A DNA stretch of 64,000 nt, from the NCBI GenBank assembly GCA_027922465.2, contig BQMF02000604.1, forward strand, positions 62,001-126,000, written 5' to 3'. This DNA is from Turritopsis dohrnii (taxonomy: Eukaryota; Cnidaria; Hydrozoa; Anthoathecata; Oceaniidae). Shown in pieces: positions 42,870 through 54,201 of the stretch. The notes beneath the pieces were generated by a model. The model had not been told where the DNA came from, ran no database searches, and worked only from the letters and a program-made list of their open reading frames with translations. A program made the translations under genes and the position numbers. Position 1 is the first letter of the stretch, and each line of letters begins with the position of its first letter.

Positions 42870-44635
42870 ATGGCGAGCAGTAGCGATCCGAGCGATTACG
42901 AGGACATTCCGTGGATATACAAATCATTGTCTTATCAACTTATTTAATTTTTATAGGGGTTTTAGGTCGGCCAAGTTACCACAGCAAAATACCGGATCTT
43001 GTGCCGACTATCACGTCGTTCATACAGCAAAACCCAGCCGAAGCACATTTGCGTCGACGCGACAGTGTGATGTACACAAATGGCGTCACGTTAAAAGACA
43101 TAGGAGAGCACGTGAATAAAACCCTCGGTGTTTCATTAAGCAGAAGCACCATACATCGGTTGCTGTTACCTCGCCGTAAAGGGACTATTGCGAGCAAATA
43201 TTTTAAAAGCTTGGTGGATGCTCGCCTACCACCTAAAAATAATTCGGGTGAGAAAAAACAACCCGAAAACTTTCAATTTACATGTTCTCAAATCAACTTG
43301 GTGAACGAAATGGCTGCACTTTGTCGAGATGGCACACTTTGCATGTCTGTTGACAACAAAAATAAAGTGGAGGTTGGGAATCCAGCCGTAAGCAGACGAG
43401 CCCAAATCCGGAAAATTTACTTGACAGCAGAAAGGCCGGTTTACAACAACCACGATTTTCCGTATCGACAATGCAAACTAACTCCAGCAGGATATCAAGT
43501 TTTGGAATTTGGGGAATTTCGATCTAGGTCGTGTTCTCCTGAACGTAAAAGAAGGTCTTTTCGCCAGCGACAATTTTCAGAATCAGTGTTGGACGAGATT
43601 AACAGTTCTGGTGTCGGTATAACCACTGACAAACAAGGAAGACCGAAAATAATGTGGCCTAGATCTGGTCCACTCTCCGTTCAAATTTAGGCATCTAGAT
43701 TGATTGAAAGTTCGAATGTGATGCATATGAAATACTTGGCTAACTTCATTAAGTCTGAACGACGAATTCGGGAAGTCAACAATTTAATTGCAATTGCTGA
43801 TGGTGGCCCAGATTGGTCTGTCAAAGGGGTCAACAACTTAATTTCAATGGGTCGGTTGTGGAAAGAAGCAAAGTTAGACGTTCTAATCATACAATGATAC
43901 GCCCCTGGCCATTCACGTTTCAATCCAATCGAAAGAACTTGGTCACCTCTCACTAATTGGCTTGTAGGAGTGATTTTTCCTGTAGAAATCGACGGCGTGG
44001 TGCCAAAGGAATACGAAAAAGATAAGTGGCTTCAGGTACTGGATAACGCTTCAAACGCTTGTGCCAAGTTCTGGAACAATAAAAAGATCGCTGGTTTTCC
44101 TGTCAAAGATGAAGCCTTTCTGTCTGATAACCCATCGATTTCTAGCTTGAAAAGCATCCATAAAACATTGAAAGACTTCACCAACGCATCAAAAACAAAC
44201 ATAAATGAAACGCCACTTTTGAAAGAACTGCAAGAGGAATATCGATGGCTTGTACAACATTGTAATAGAAAGGCTTATCAGATCGAGTTCATCAGTTGTA
44301 AAGACCAGAAATGCGATCATTGCTCAACACTTCCAAAAAGGGATAATGGTTTTCTTGATTTGTTGTACCAATTTGGTGGAACTTGTCCCGTTCCCATTAA
44401 AGATCCCTTTTACCCAGGTCACTATTCCACCTTCTTGCACCAATTACAATCGGCTCAAGTTATGCCAGTAAAACACAAAGTTTTGACAACTTTAAGCATG
44501 AAATCTTGTCCATATGGCTGCTCCTATCTGTTTTTTACGGCTGCTGATGAAGAAAGACATTATCGGCTAATGAGTCATGACCTGAGAAAAAGAAAAAAGA
44601 ATACGAAAGGAAATGTGAAACGACGAAAACCATGA
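42870..44635 (+). pseudogene. Zator-like DDE transposase with two in-frame stops
   Basis: The likely start is ATG at 42870 (MASSSDPSDYEDIPW), followed by a probable intron ending near 42957; from there one frame reads GVLGRPSYHSKIPDL. A helix-turn-helix-like region has LKDIGEHVNKTLGVSLSRST. Catalytic motifs: CMSVDNKNKVEVGNPAVSR (first Asp), AIADGGPDWS (second Asp) and APGHSRFNPIERTWSPL (Glu). A C-terminal finger reads CPYGCSYLFF...HYRLMSH. In-frame stops at 43688-43690 (TAG) and 43895-43897 (TGA) break an otherwise collinear protein of about 560 residues. Both could be C-to-T changes. Confidence 0.85.
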
Positions 44636-44667
44636 ACGTCGAATGGAACGTTAACATCTCATTAATG

Positions 44668-44703
44668 ACGGGAGCTATCTTCATAGCTGCGAAAACCCCC
44701 CGT
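44668..44703 (+). repeat. Covarying hairpin, copy 1 (after the transposase)
   Basis: Outer stem ACGGG/CCCGT and inner stem AGCTAT-cttc-ATAGCT, 33 bp past the transposase stop. The homologous copy at 46122-46156 has GCGGG/CCCGC, so the outer A-T pair became G-C with pairing kept. The flanks TTAATG and ACATT are also shared. Possibly an RNA element in the 3' UTR or a protein-binding DNA element. Confidence 0.7.
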
Positions 44704-44947
44704 ACATTTACGTGCATTCATAAAAATCTTGATTCAATTTTTTTCCATCTATAATTATTTTTAATACATGTAGTTCTAGGTAAAAATACTTTACAAATTC
44801 AATAGTATTAGATGCATATACCAGAATGAAAGTGCTGTTAATAATTTACTTATTATTTTTTTTTTATCTATTAATTTATCATCTTTCGATAGACGGCTGA
44901 AACTAGAACTAATAGCTAGTACTTTGATCAACAGATTTTTCTCCTAG

Positions 44948-45853
44948 GTAACAACAGAATGTGGGTTAACCACACTGTACGAATATGTGACAGAGATTGC
45001 AAAAATTAGAAATGATGAAGTGGATACAGATGATTTATGTTGTGATCATCAAGAACAAATAAATAATGATGAGGTCGAGCAATGTACCGCCACGGATAAT
45101 TTATGTTGTGATGAAGAACACATGATAAAAGATAAAGTCCATCAATCCACATCCACGGACAATTTATATTATAACGATACGTCCTTATTAGCAGAAATTC
45201 GCAAACTAAATGAGAATATGCAGGCCATTAAGGACCAATGCGAGCACAACAGACTATCGATTGCTGAAATTTCCGAAGCTTGTGAGGAGATCAAGTCATT
45301 TATAAAAGTGAAGAAGAGAAAAGCAGTCACCAACCCTCCCGCCTACCAAGCAGAACCCTATAATCTCCCTTACATCTCCACTTTACCGAATTCCTCACTT
45401 TCTTTTGAAAACGCTGATGACAAACTCCTGGATTTACCAGACATTTCCCTTGATGGTCCCTTTCTTCCCCACTTAGACGAGTTGCTAAGTTTACCAGATA
45501 GTGATTTATTCACTAATATATCAACATCTAATATAGCAACATCTAATATAACATCAACATCGTCTAAGGTACAACCGATACCACGTGAAAAAAAACCACT
45601 TGCAAACAACCAATGCATAAAATATGTAAAACGAGAGCTGGGGAAGCAGTACACTTTAGAGGAACTGGCAACGTCACAAGTGAAAGGAGGCAATAGAAAA
45701 GATCGTATGCCGATGCAAACCCTTTCGCCAAAACGTTTAGGCAATATTCTCAACAGAGCGAAAAAGCTGTTCAGAGAAGAATACGATGAGATAAAAGACA
45801 TGAACGAAGTCATCAACTCGAAATGCAGAAAGTCTACTCTAAAGATTAGATAG
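44948..45853 (+). CDS. Second gene of the Zator-like element, BEN-like C-terminus
   Basis: The exon opens after an acceptor (CTCCTAG at 44941-44947) with no in-frame ATG nearby, so a 5' exon is probably missing from this model. 301 codons are open to the stop. The N-terminal third has three imperfect repeats with DNLCCD. A coiled-coil-like SLLAEIRKLNENMQAIKDQC follows, then an acidic/proline middle (LPDISLDGPFLPHLDELL). The C-terminus, KYVKRELGKQYTLEELATS then LSPKRLGNILNRAKKLF, resembles a BEN domain (L-Y...EEL...G...L....I...A). It plausibly binds the subterminal repeats; that is inference. Confidence 0.7.
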   Translation, partial: VTTECGLTTLYEYVTEIAKIRNDEVDTDDLCCDHQEQINNDEVEQCTATDNLCCDEEHMIKDKVHQSTSTDNLYYNDTSLLAEIRKLNENMQAIKDQCEHNRLSIAEISEACEEIKSFIKVKKRKAVTNPPAYQAEPYNLPYISTLPNSSLSFENADDKLLDLPDISLDGPFLPHLDELLSLPDSDLFTNISTSNIATSNITSTSSKVQPIPREKKPLANNQCIKYVKRELGKQYTLEELATSQVKGGNRKDRMPMQTLSPKRLGNILNRAKKLFREEYDEIKDMNEVINSKCRKSTLKIR

Positions 45854-46121
45854 ATAAAGTTTTACAGATAATAAACTATAATTAGCTCGAGAAAAAAAAT
45901 ATCAGCAAGTTTTTTTGCGAGATAATCTCCGCGAGAGAGCCAATCATAGTTCATTATCTTTAAAACTTTGGTTAATAACATGGTTGATTCTTTAGGTTCT
46001 GTCTTAGGTTCGTGTTGGTTGACAAATCTTCTTGAATAGTTTTAATAATTAATGCGATGTTCTTTCTAATGATGACTTTGTACTCGAAGTTTTGAATCAA
46101 ATCTAAAGCTGTGTGTTAATG

Positions 46122-46156
46122 GCGGGAGCTATCTTAATAGCTACGGAAACCCCCGC
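46122..46156 (+). repeat. Covarying hairpin, copy 2 (after the BEN-like gene)
   Basis: GCGGGAGCTATCTTAATAGC continuing to ACCCCCGC: outer stem GCGGG/CCCGC, inner stem AGCTAT/ATAGCT, 268 bp past the BEN-like gene stop. See copy 1 at 44668-44703. Confidence 0.7.
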
Positions 46157-47869
46157 ACATTCAACACACATTTCTTTTTCTTCTGATTAAATTATTAAAA
46201 TAAACAAGACAAAAGTTTTTTTTATATGAAAACTACCTCTGTTCGGTATTTTAGATTATCACTTCTAAAGTTATATGTTATAAAGTTATATTATTTATTT
46301 ATATATTTATTTTCAATTATTTAATCATACATTTCTGATGTTTCTCGGTCAGCAAATCATACTGAAGTTAATTTCGTGCTTATTCATTTTTGTAAATATC
46401 ATTTTAAATTTCAATTTCAATGAACAGGGTATTTTAGATAAACTGCAGCAATAAAAGAGGGAGGAAACATGAAAAATATGGAATACAATAGTCATTTTGA
46501 ACATATTCGTATAACTTTCCTGAGACTTCTTATCAGACTTTGAGCCTTGAGGTGATTCTTCGAATAGTTCTCAAATTTTGACAATTTTGATCCTAGTGAT
46601 TCTTGTAAGAAAAAGAATTCTTATAAAAAGTGTGTAGAATCAAATGTTTATTATAACTTTTCGATGTAATAGTATAGTTTATTTATTCATTGAAGTTGTG
46701 AATAACCGAATAGAATGAGAAAATTTAATGAAAAAACAAAATACTATTAAATAAATACATATACCTGTCCTTTCATCTCCCATTACCCACCAGCAATCTT
46801 GTTTGATCTTCCTCTGAAATATTCAACTCTCAACACGTGGCGGAGAATGTTCATTTAAAATTTTGCCCAATAACGAATGCGAAAGAAATTTAAGCCAATC
46901 GGAGAGCGTATATTCTTTCGTTCGAATTCTATGTGCTAAACATTCTGATTGAGTTGTTTTTAGACCCTCTTAAATCCCTTGAGTATCGGAGTTAAACACA
47001 AGTGAATAGATCCAGTTATCTCTATGCCCACGTGTTGCAAATCGGAAACAAAGGCGTCTTGTATATGAAATACAACGACCATGTTTTGATCCCGAAAGTG
47101 ATATGAATTCCGTTTTCATTTGATTTTGAAATATCATGTATAGCTTCATTTAATTTACAAACTTGGTTGTTTACAGAATATAATTATGTAAGCCAACGAC
47201 AAATCATATGAAAAACACAAAAAAAGTTTACATAATTTCTTTGAAATAGGCACCCGTTTTGTAACAAAAGACCACGTTCAAAACAAAAAAAGATTAAATC
47301 AAAATAATAAGAACTGGTTGCATGTGGTTTTTTTGGCTTTTTAATGGTAAAATTAAAGAGACGTGTCTGGTTTACACAAAATTAAAAATAAAAGGATTCC
47401 ATCATTCGATTCTGATATCTCTATGTTTAAAATAAAATTTGTATGGAAGGGACTTTGTGGCATAATTTCGTTTTTTGTGTGCTAAAGTCCAAAAAAATCG
47501 CCGTTGTTTAGACTTAATACAAATACAAACATTGCGCGTTGGGTGATATTTGCGGATCAAAAGTTGCACTCATAAACCTTCTTCGTTTGTTTGTACGAAC
47601 TTGAAGGTTTTTTTCACAGGAATTGCGGACATAATTCATAAAAACATTCCCAGGTGATGATTAGAGGACGAATGTAGGTCGAGTTTGGGACGATTTTTGG
47701 ATCGAATTTGGATCGAATTAATAAAACCGTCCTTTTTCAAAGTAGGATAAAAGGTCGAATTTATTAAAAACCTAGGACAAATATTATTATATTAAAGGAT
47801 GATTTTGATCGAATGAAGGACGGAAACAAAAAAGACAAATATGGACGAACATTTTGAGATGATCCCTAA

Positions 47870-48770
47870 GGCCATTCGCTGTTGAAAGTTCGTTCATAGT
47901 CACCTAATAGCGAATTTTGCAAGATTTGAAAAAAAAAATTTTTTTTCAGTTTGGAAAGAAATATCCCCACTTTTTTTCTTATCAAGCCAATCAATCAATC
48001 AAGTCATACTGAAAGCTCACCACAGATAAAAAGTTTTGAGCAATGGAAACCTTGTCTGCCATGATAACTATGATAACAAGCTAACAAATATCGATATTTT
48101 CAAATTGCACGAGTGTCAAGGCATCCTCGATCCCAGATTTGTCTCTAACTGCGGACATAATTAATATCCCTTACCAATGTTCCCTACATTTAAAGTGTAA
48201 TAACCTCTTTCCTTGTATTTTTAGAGGCACGTTGACTTGCGATTTCCAAGAATTTCATCAACCATCCTCGGCAAATGATTTTTGTCCTGTTTGTAATACA
48301 AACTTATAATAATCGATACTAAAAGTCGTATATTTTTAAAACAGCTTTTACAACTGCAGCAAATAACGTAATTGAAGTTAAATCTGATAAAGACAAAAAC
48401 CTTACCTCAATGTGTAAAATAACTTTGCTTTGATAAAATAACTTTTTGAAATCTTTCCTTGTCTACCCAGGAGTAAAGGCTGGTCACCACTCATCATGCT
48501 ATTTTTTTTCCAAAACATGACGTAATCTCTTGAATGCGGGAAATCACCTGCTGAGTTGAACTTCAATCTACTTTATTCCATGTCATCACATAATTTTCAT
48601 CCAATGGAATGTCATGAAATATTCAATCTGAAAACAAATTCAATTAAATGAATTCTGACGGTGGAGTTGACATTTCAAAGTTACCTGCAGAACAGATTTA
48701 AAAAATTTTAACAAACTGAATTAAGCAAAGCCATTTTGACAATTTACTAAAAGAGCAGTTGGTGCCATCT
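47870..48770. other. No recognisable gene
   Basis: AT-rich sequence between the Zator-like element and the BEL/Pao remnant; only weak, short frames. Confidence 0.5.
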
Positions 48771-48777
48771 GCACAAA

Positions 48778-51005
48778 TTGTTGAAACTGATATTAGTCAG
48801 GAAGCTGGATGTCCAAAGGGTTTATGAAAGAGTCATAAGATCCGTGAAACGTTGTCTGAAGAAAATGATGGGTAAAAGTAGAATAACCTACGAAGAGCTT
48901 CAAACTATTCTTAACCGTATAGAGGCAGTTCTAAACAACAGACCACTCACGTTCACTTTACGAAAATCCTATTGATGCCGTATTAACTCCCAGTCACTTA
49001 CTCTTCGGAAGACGTTTAAATCTCGAAAGTGAAAACATTGTAAATAGTTCTGATTGCGAACTTAGTTCACGTTTTGTACATTTGTGACGGTTTATGGGAA
49101 AAGGATAACAAGTGAAAAAGCGATTCTTTAAAAGCGATTTTTCGCTGCAAAAAAGCGATTCATTAGAAGCGAAAAAGTGATTCTAGTGAAGCGAAAAAGT
49201 GATTCAAGTGAAGTGAAAAAGCGATTCATGTGAAGCGAAAAAGTGATTAATGTGAAGCGGAAAAGCGATTCATGTGAAGCGGAAAAGTGATTTCGAAATC
49301 GATTTGGAAGATAATAATAAGAATAAAAAATGATTCGTAAACAAGAACCAAATGGTGAAAAACGGTATTATAAACTGGCGCAATAATATGAATAGATACA
49401 AAAACTAAAAAAAGATTTTATTATTAGACTAAAGGCTGTTTTCCACTTTTGGAAAATTTAATGCGGAAAGAAACGGACGAATACTAGAGAAAGGACGTGA
49501 TTGGATCTTTCGCTAATGTAAACGTAGCTTAATTAATAACCAGAATTTATAACAAAAGAAATATACTTGCATGAGCTGCAAAATATATTTTAAAGACAAA
49601 TGTACGCCAAGAGAGAAAAAAAAATTTTTTCGAAAAGAAAATTAATGTAAAAACAAAAACTTAAAATCGTTGCTATCGCCGTAATAAGATTGTTTACATC
49701 GTAGATTCCATGTTTCATGTATGTGACCATCCAAGGGATTTTGATGCCAAACGATATAAATAAAAAAAGTAATGGTATTTTCTTAGAATATGAAAAGTAG
49801 GATTCACCTACTCACTACGTTTCGTTCATTTAACGTCTGCTGTGTATGTTTATATTTTTCATATTCCCATGCACCAGTTTTCAAAGTTGAAAGATAACCG
49901 GGAGTATTATATCTAATTGCTATTTTGCCAAATAAAAATAAAAAGTTCATGAAAAACATTTTTTTATTGATAAAGATGTTTACACTCTCAAAAGATGTTG
50001 TTGTTATCGCGACTTCAGCATTATTTTGAAAACTCAATGTGACGGGTGTATAATTACAGGTAGCACGCGTTAGTGTTTAATACTGAACTGATTACCTGGT
50101 TCTTATTCAGTTAGAGATTAAGGAAACAACAGTTTGTTCTCAAGTTGCTACAAATAGAAACCGTCTGCTATAATTCTTTTTTGTTTAAGTTGTTCTACCG
50201 CTGTTATGTGAAATGAACGTGGTTCACATTCAGTTTAAGAAAAAAGACAAAAAAAGTTTGTTTTAAAGCTATTGCCAATAGGAACCGTCCCTTATAATTC
50301 TTTTTTGAGTTGTTCGATCGTTATTTTGGTATATTCCTTGGGGGAATGTTTATCAGAATTTTAATCAACACTTGAGTGAGTGAAATAGAATCAAAAAAGC
50401 GATTCATTAGAATCGGAAAAGCGATTCATGTGAAGCAGAAAAGCGATTCATGTGAAGCGGAAAAGTGATTCATGTGAAGCGAAAAAGCGATTCATGTGAA
50501 GCGAAAAAGCGATTCATGTGAAGCGGAAAAGCGATTCTGTGAAGTGGAAAAGCGATTAAGTGCTTCAAATCGCTTTTTCGCTTGTTATCCTTTTCCCATA
50601 AACCGTCACATTTAAAAAACATTTTGAAAGGATTTGTAAATAGATGGAGTAACGAATACCTAACTGAGCTACAGGAGTCAAGGCGGAATAGTAGCAACGT
50701 TTGCAAAGAAGGAGATGTTGCTTTGATACACGAAGACAACATTCCTAGAATCAAGTACAAAATTGGAATCGTAGGAAGCTTTCTTTAAGACATCATGTGA
50801 TGGACAACGAAGAATAGCGAACGTCCGATATTTATCAAATGGAAAGAAAATGCAGATACAGAGACCAACAAATAAACTGTATATATCCAGTAGAATGCAA
50901 TAATACGATCGAAGAAGTTCAAGTTGAATATATATATAGATGAGAAAGAGATTCCAAACATGAACTGATGTTTATTTATGTTTATTACTTTATTTCTTCT
51001 TCTTG
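48778..51005 (+). pseudogene. BEL/Pao integrase C-terminus, split by a MITE
   Basis: Plus-strand frames read RVIRSVKRCLKKMMGKSRIT and LQTILNRIEAVLNNRPLTF. After a frameshift at about 48957 come NPIDAVLTPSHLLFGRRL and SSRFVH. The reading continues beyond the 49084-50609 insertion as LKNILKGFVNRWSNEYLTEL and CKEGDVALIHED. Integrase tail followed by a DUF5641-like W..EYL..L region is the end of a BEL/Pao pol gene. The rest of pol is not in the window immediately upstream, so this is a truncated relic. Confidence 0.75.
49084..50609. mobile_element. 1.5-kb MITE-like element with 21-22-bp subterminal repeats
   Basis: Ends GTGACGGTTTATGGGAAAAG at 49084 and the inverse at 50609 (about 44 bp). ATTT at 49080-49083 and 50610-50613 is a 4-bp target duplication; excision restores host codons RFVHLKN. 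Each arm has a direct array of GCGATTCATGTGAAGCGGAA units (49115-49300 and 50395-50565). The interior holds a diverged duplication (about 50124-50218 and 50245-50345) and no gene. Confidence 0.85.
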
Positions 51006-51012
51006 GGGAGGA

Positions 51013-51184
51013 TGTTATATTAGTTCCAGACCCCTTAGCATATAGCTATTCATAACGTGTAAATATTTTTGTTAGTTGAAAATATATCGTTAAGACAGAA
51101 GGTCATAGTGTGGAAGTTCTTTAATACTTCTCGATAATTTAAATGTGTTATACCAAAAATTCAAACGAGAATTTCCAACGGTCT
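51013..51184 (+). mobile_element. Possible 3' LTR start of the BEL/Pao remnant
   Basis: A purine tract (GGGGAGGA, 51005-51012) is followed by TGTTATATTAGTTCC, a plausible LTR start with TG. The far end would lie beyond the Mutator-like insertion at 51194-56007, possibly near 56095 (CTCGACA). No 5' LTR is present for comparison, so the call is weak. Confidence 0.35.
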
Positions 51185-51376
51185 TCCCAGTCAGAGTTTT
51201 ACGCAAGGCAGACATCCTCCGACCCGAATTTCTCTTCTCAAACCCGATTTTTATCCGGAATTAATAGTCGGCCAGCAATTATGCAGATTACGCGCGAAAG
51301 AAAATACAGAAAGCCACTCTGTGTATAATATAGACATTAGTATTAAATATCGTTAAAATTAGAATGATAAAAAGTT

Positions 51377-54167
51377 ATGGATCCAACGCATATATTTGAT
51401 ATAGGTAAGAATATTACATTTTTGATATAATTAGTAAATTTTTTCTTATTTATAAGAGGAACCTACTATTATTACTTCTTTCTTTTTTTCTTCATTTTTT
51501 ATTCTTACAGATACAGATGAAGAAACGGTTGCTGATGTAATAGTGGGAAAAGGGAACGTTAAAACTATAAATGGTGAACGATTGCTTAAACACTTAATCT
51601 ACTCTCACATGCTTTACTGTATTCAAACCTTCGTATATTTTTGCAATGCAGGGGTTTCGAATATTGTGCGAAAGCAGAAACTAAAGGATGTGGTAAATCT
51701 GATAGAAGAAAGTGAAGACGACTTCATTCCACCAAAATTGAGGTAACTTTGGAATTTCCGTTACAATTACAATTAAGAAGACTTATAGCAAATTGTTATC
51801 TTTTTAGAAAAGCAGAAGTGTTAAATGTTAATTCCGAAGTCAAAGTAAAAAAAAGCGCAAGGTAAAAAATAAGTTGATTTTTTTTCCTTTATGTGTGTGC
51901 TTCCTGTATATAAAAAATTTAAACAAACAAACAAAGGAAATTGAAAGACTTTCATATTAAAAGAATAAAAAATAGACAAGTTGGGCAACCTCGTTCCCAG
52001 GGCTTCGAGTGGTTGGGTGCAGTGTGCATGTTTCCCTGCGCGAAGCAATCACTTTCAGATATTATTATCCGAACTCCTGGGATTTTTTTATCCTCCCTGG
52101 CATATATATTAATATGTATTCACTCTGCATTTAGTTATCGCAGCAAAAATGAGTTTGTTTGTGCCAAATGTAACACTGAATTCACAAGAAAAGACAATCT
52201 TAAACGACACATGGTTAGAGCTCACGAAACTATTTTCAAGGATGAAAAAACAATTGATCAAAGAACAATTTGTCATTATCCGAACTGCAATGAAGAATTC
52301 TATCAGAAAAATACCTTCATAGCGCATTTGAAGAGTAAACATAACGTTAGTATAGAATCAGAAAACCACCAATTTAATTCTGAAAAAGAATTTCAAGCAT
52401 GGAAAGAAAAGGAAGAGCTACTTAATTACGTTTACTTCAGCAAACAAAGGGGTGATAGGAGTGGAAAGCATTTCAGGTACAGTTATTATAACTGCCAGCA
52501 TGACGGTGTTAATAGGCTTCACCAAAGAAAAGGAGAAGTAACAACAAAAGCAATTAAGAGATATAAAAGAGGCTCTGTTAAAACTGGAATGCTATGTCCA
52601 GCAAGAATGACTGTTACATATAATCTATCTAACAATATTGTAAATGTAGTTTATATCAAGTCTCATAATCATCCCATAAATGTCTTCAACACTGTATACC
52701 AACCAATTCCAAAATCCATCAAAGCAGATATTACGGCAAAGTTGGCTATTGGCGTACCACCGAAAGATGTATACAGAGATTTACGAAATGATTTGGGTAG
52801 TAGAGAGAACCGTGCACATTCGACTGAGGCCATAACAAAAACACAACTCGTTTCTAAAAAGAATATAGCCGACATCAAAAGGCGAATGAAAAATGGAAGA
52901 CGATTGCACCCAGATGACAGCATTTCCACTTATCTGCTTGTCAAAAAATTAGAGAGAGAGAACTATAATGTCGTAGTTGTGTACAAGCCACAAGGTGAAA
53001 AGACGCTAATCGGACCAAAAACTTACGATACAATCGACGTCAAAAATGACACATTTGTAATAGCCATTCAAACCAAAGAGCAACTGGCAATGTTTGAGAA
53101 GAATGCTTCTAAAATTGTTTGCATAGACTCAACACACAAAACAACAAATACGATTTTCCCCTTGTAAATCTGCTTGTTCCAGATGAATTTGGAAAAGGTT
53201 ATCCTGTTGGACATTTAATTTCAAATCATGCAGATGAACTTACTTTGAAGCCATTCTTCGAAGAAATAAAGAAGCGTTGCAAGAAAGATGTAAAAATTAA
53301 CGCTGTCATGACAGACGACGACAACTCAGGATGGAATGCCTTTACAAATGTCTTCGGAGAATGCAAGCAGCTGCTTTGTAAATGGCACGTCAAGAAGGCT
53401 TGGAAAAACAAAATCCCGTTGGCTGGAAATCAGGTGATCCAGATTGAAGTTTATGAGCACCTAGAAATGCTCATAGAGGAAAAATCACAAGAAGCGTTCC
53501 AGAAAATGATGGCTGCGTTCTTAGCAAAATATAAAAGAGTTTGTCCACGTTTTATCGAATATTTTGAAAAGTATTATGCTAACCGAGCAGAGAAGTGGGC
53601 CATGTGTTATCGAAACTTTCCTCATGGTAATACTGATACCAATATGTTTGCGGAGAGCTTTCACAACAAGCTGAAAACGTTTTATATGGAAAGAAAACCG
53701 AATAAAAGGTTAGATGATCTGGTAAACCTTCTGCTTGTTATCGAAGAAGATGATTTTTGGCGTCATAAGCGTGACACTCTTTACCAAATTCCATCTAAGG
53801 AGCAAGATGTTACAGATTGTAACAACCGTCATATAAGGGGAACTCAAATCTCTGATGTTGACGTCGAGCGGTTAGATGGTGGTAAAACGTGGAAAATAAA
53901 ATCCCAGACAAATGGAAATGGTTGCCTATGGTACCAAGTCAAGCAAATTTCCAGCACTTGTAATGAAGTAACATGCAGTGAGAAATGCTTTGAATTGGAA
54001 TGTGTTGCTCTTTGTTCGCATCTGTATGCTTGCAATTGCAATGACCAAGCGCCTTTATGCAAACATATCCACAAAATCCACTCTTTGGAGAGCAGGGATG
54101 TTTTCAAAGCATCCACTAGCAGAAATTTTGATGAGATGTTACACATTTCACCATCAGAAGTCTTCCC

Positions 54168-54201
<34 letters not shown>

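Larger units (their letters stand above)
42574..47866 (+). mobile_element. Zator/ISAzo13-like DNA transposon with two genes
   Basis: Ends GGGATCGTCTCAAAATGTTC at 42574 and the inverse at 47866 (24 bp, one mismatch) are flanked by TAA (42571-42573 and 47867-47869). A 3-bp TWA duplication, GGG termini and a DDE transposase related to IS630/ISAzo13 agree with what I recall of Zator. Both arms carry dense GGACGAATT/TCGAATT repeats (42590-42800 and 47650-47850). It encodes a decayed transposase and a BEN-like second gene on the plus strand; 46160-47640 is non-coding. Confidence 0.8.

Noticed and set aside
42911..42957. Hydrophobic N-terminus (MDIQIIVLSTYLIF) of the Zator-like transposase
   Set aside because: It looks like intron sequence; the conserved part starts near GVLGRPSYH and a better start is at 42870 with splicing.
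49115..50565. CRISPR-like array (21-22-bp units)
   Set aside because: Units are contiguous without spacers, differ from one another and lie inside transposon arms in a eukaryotic genome.
51941..52134. Hydrophobic N-terminal extension (apparent signal or membrane segment) of the MULE ORF
   Set aside because: It is the in-frame read-through of an intron; the exon begins at 52135 and rejoins the upstream exons in phase.
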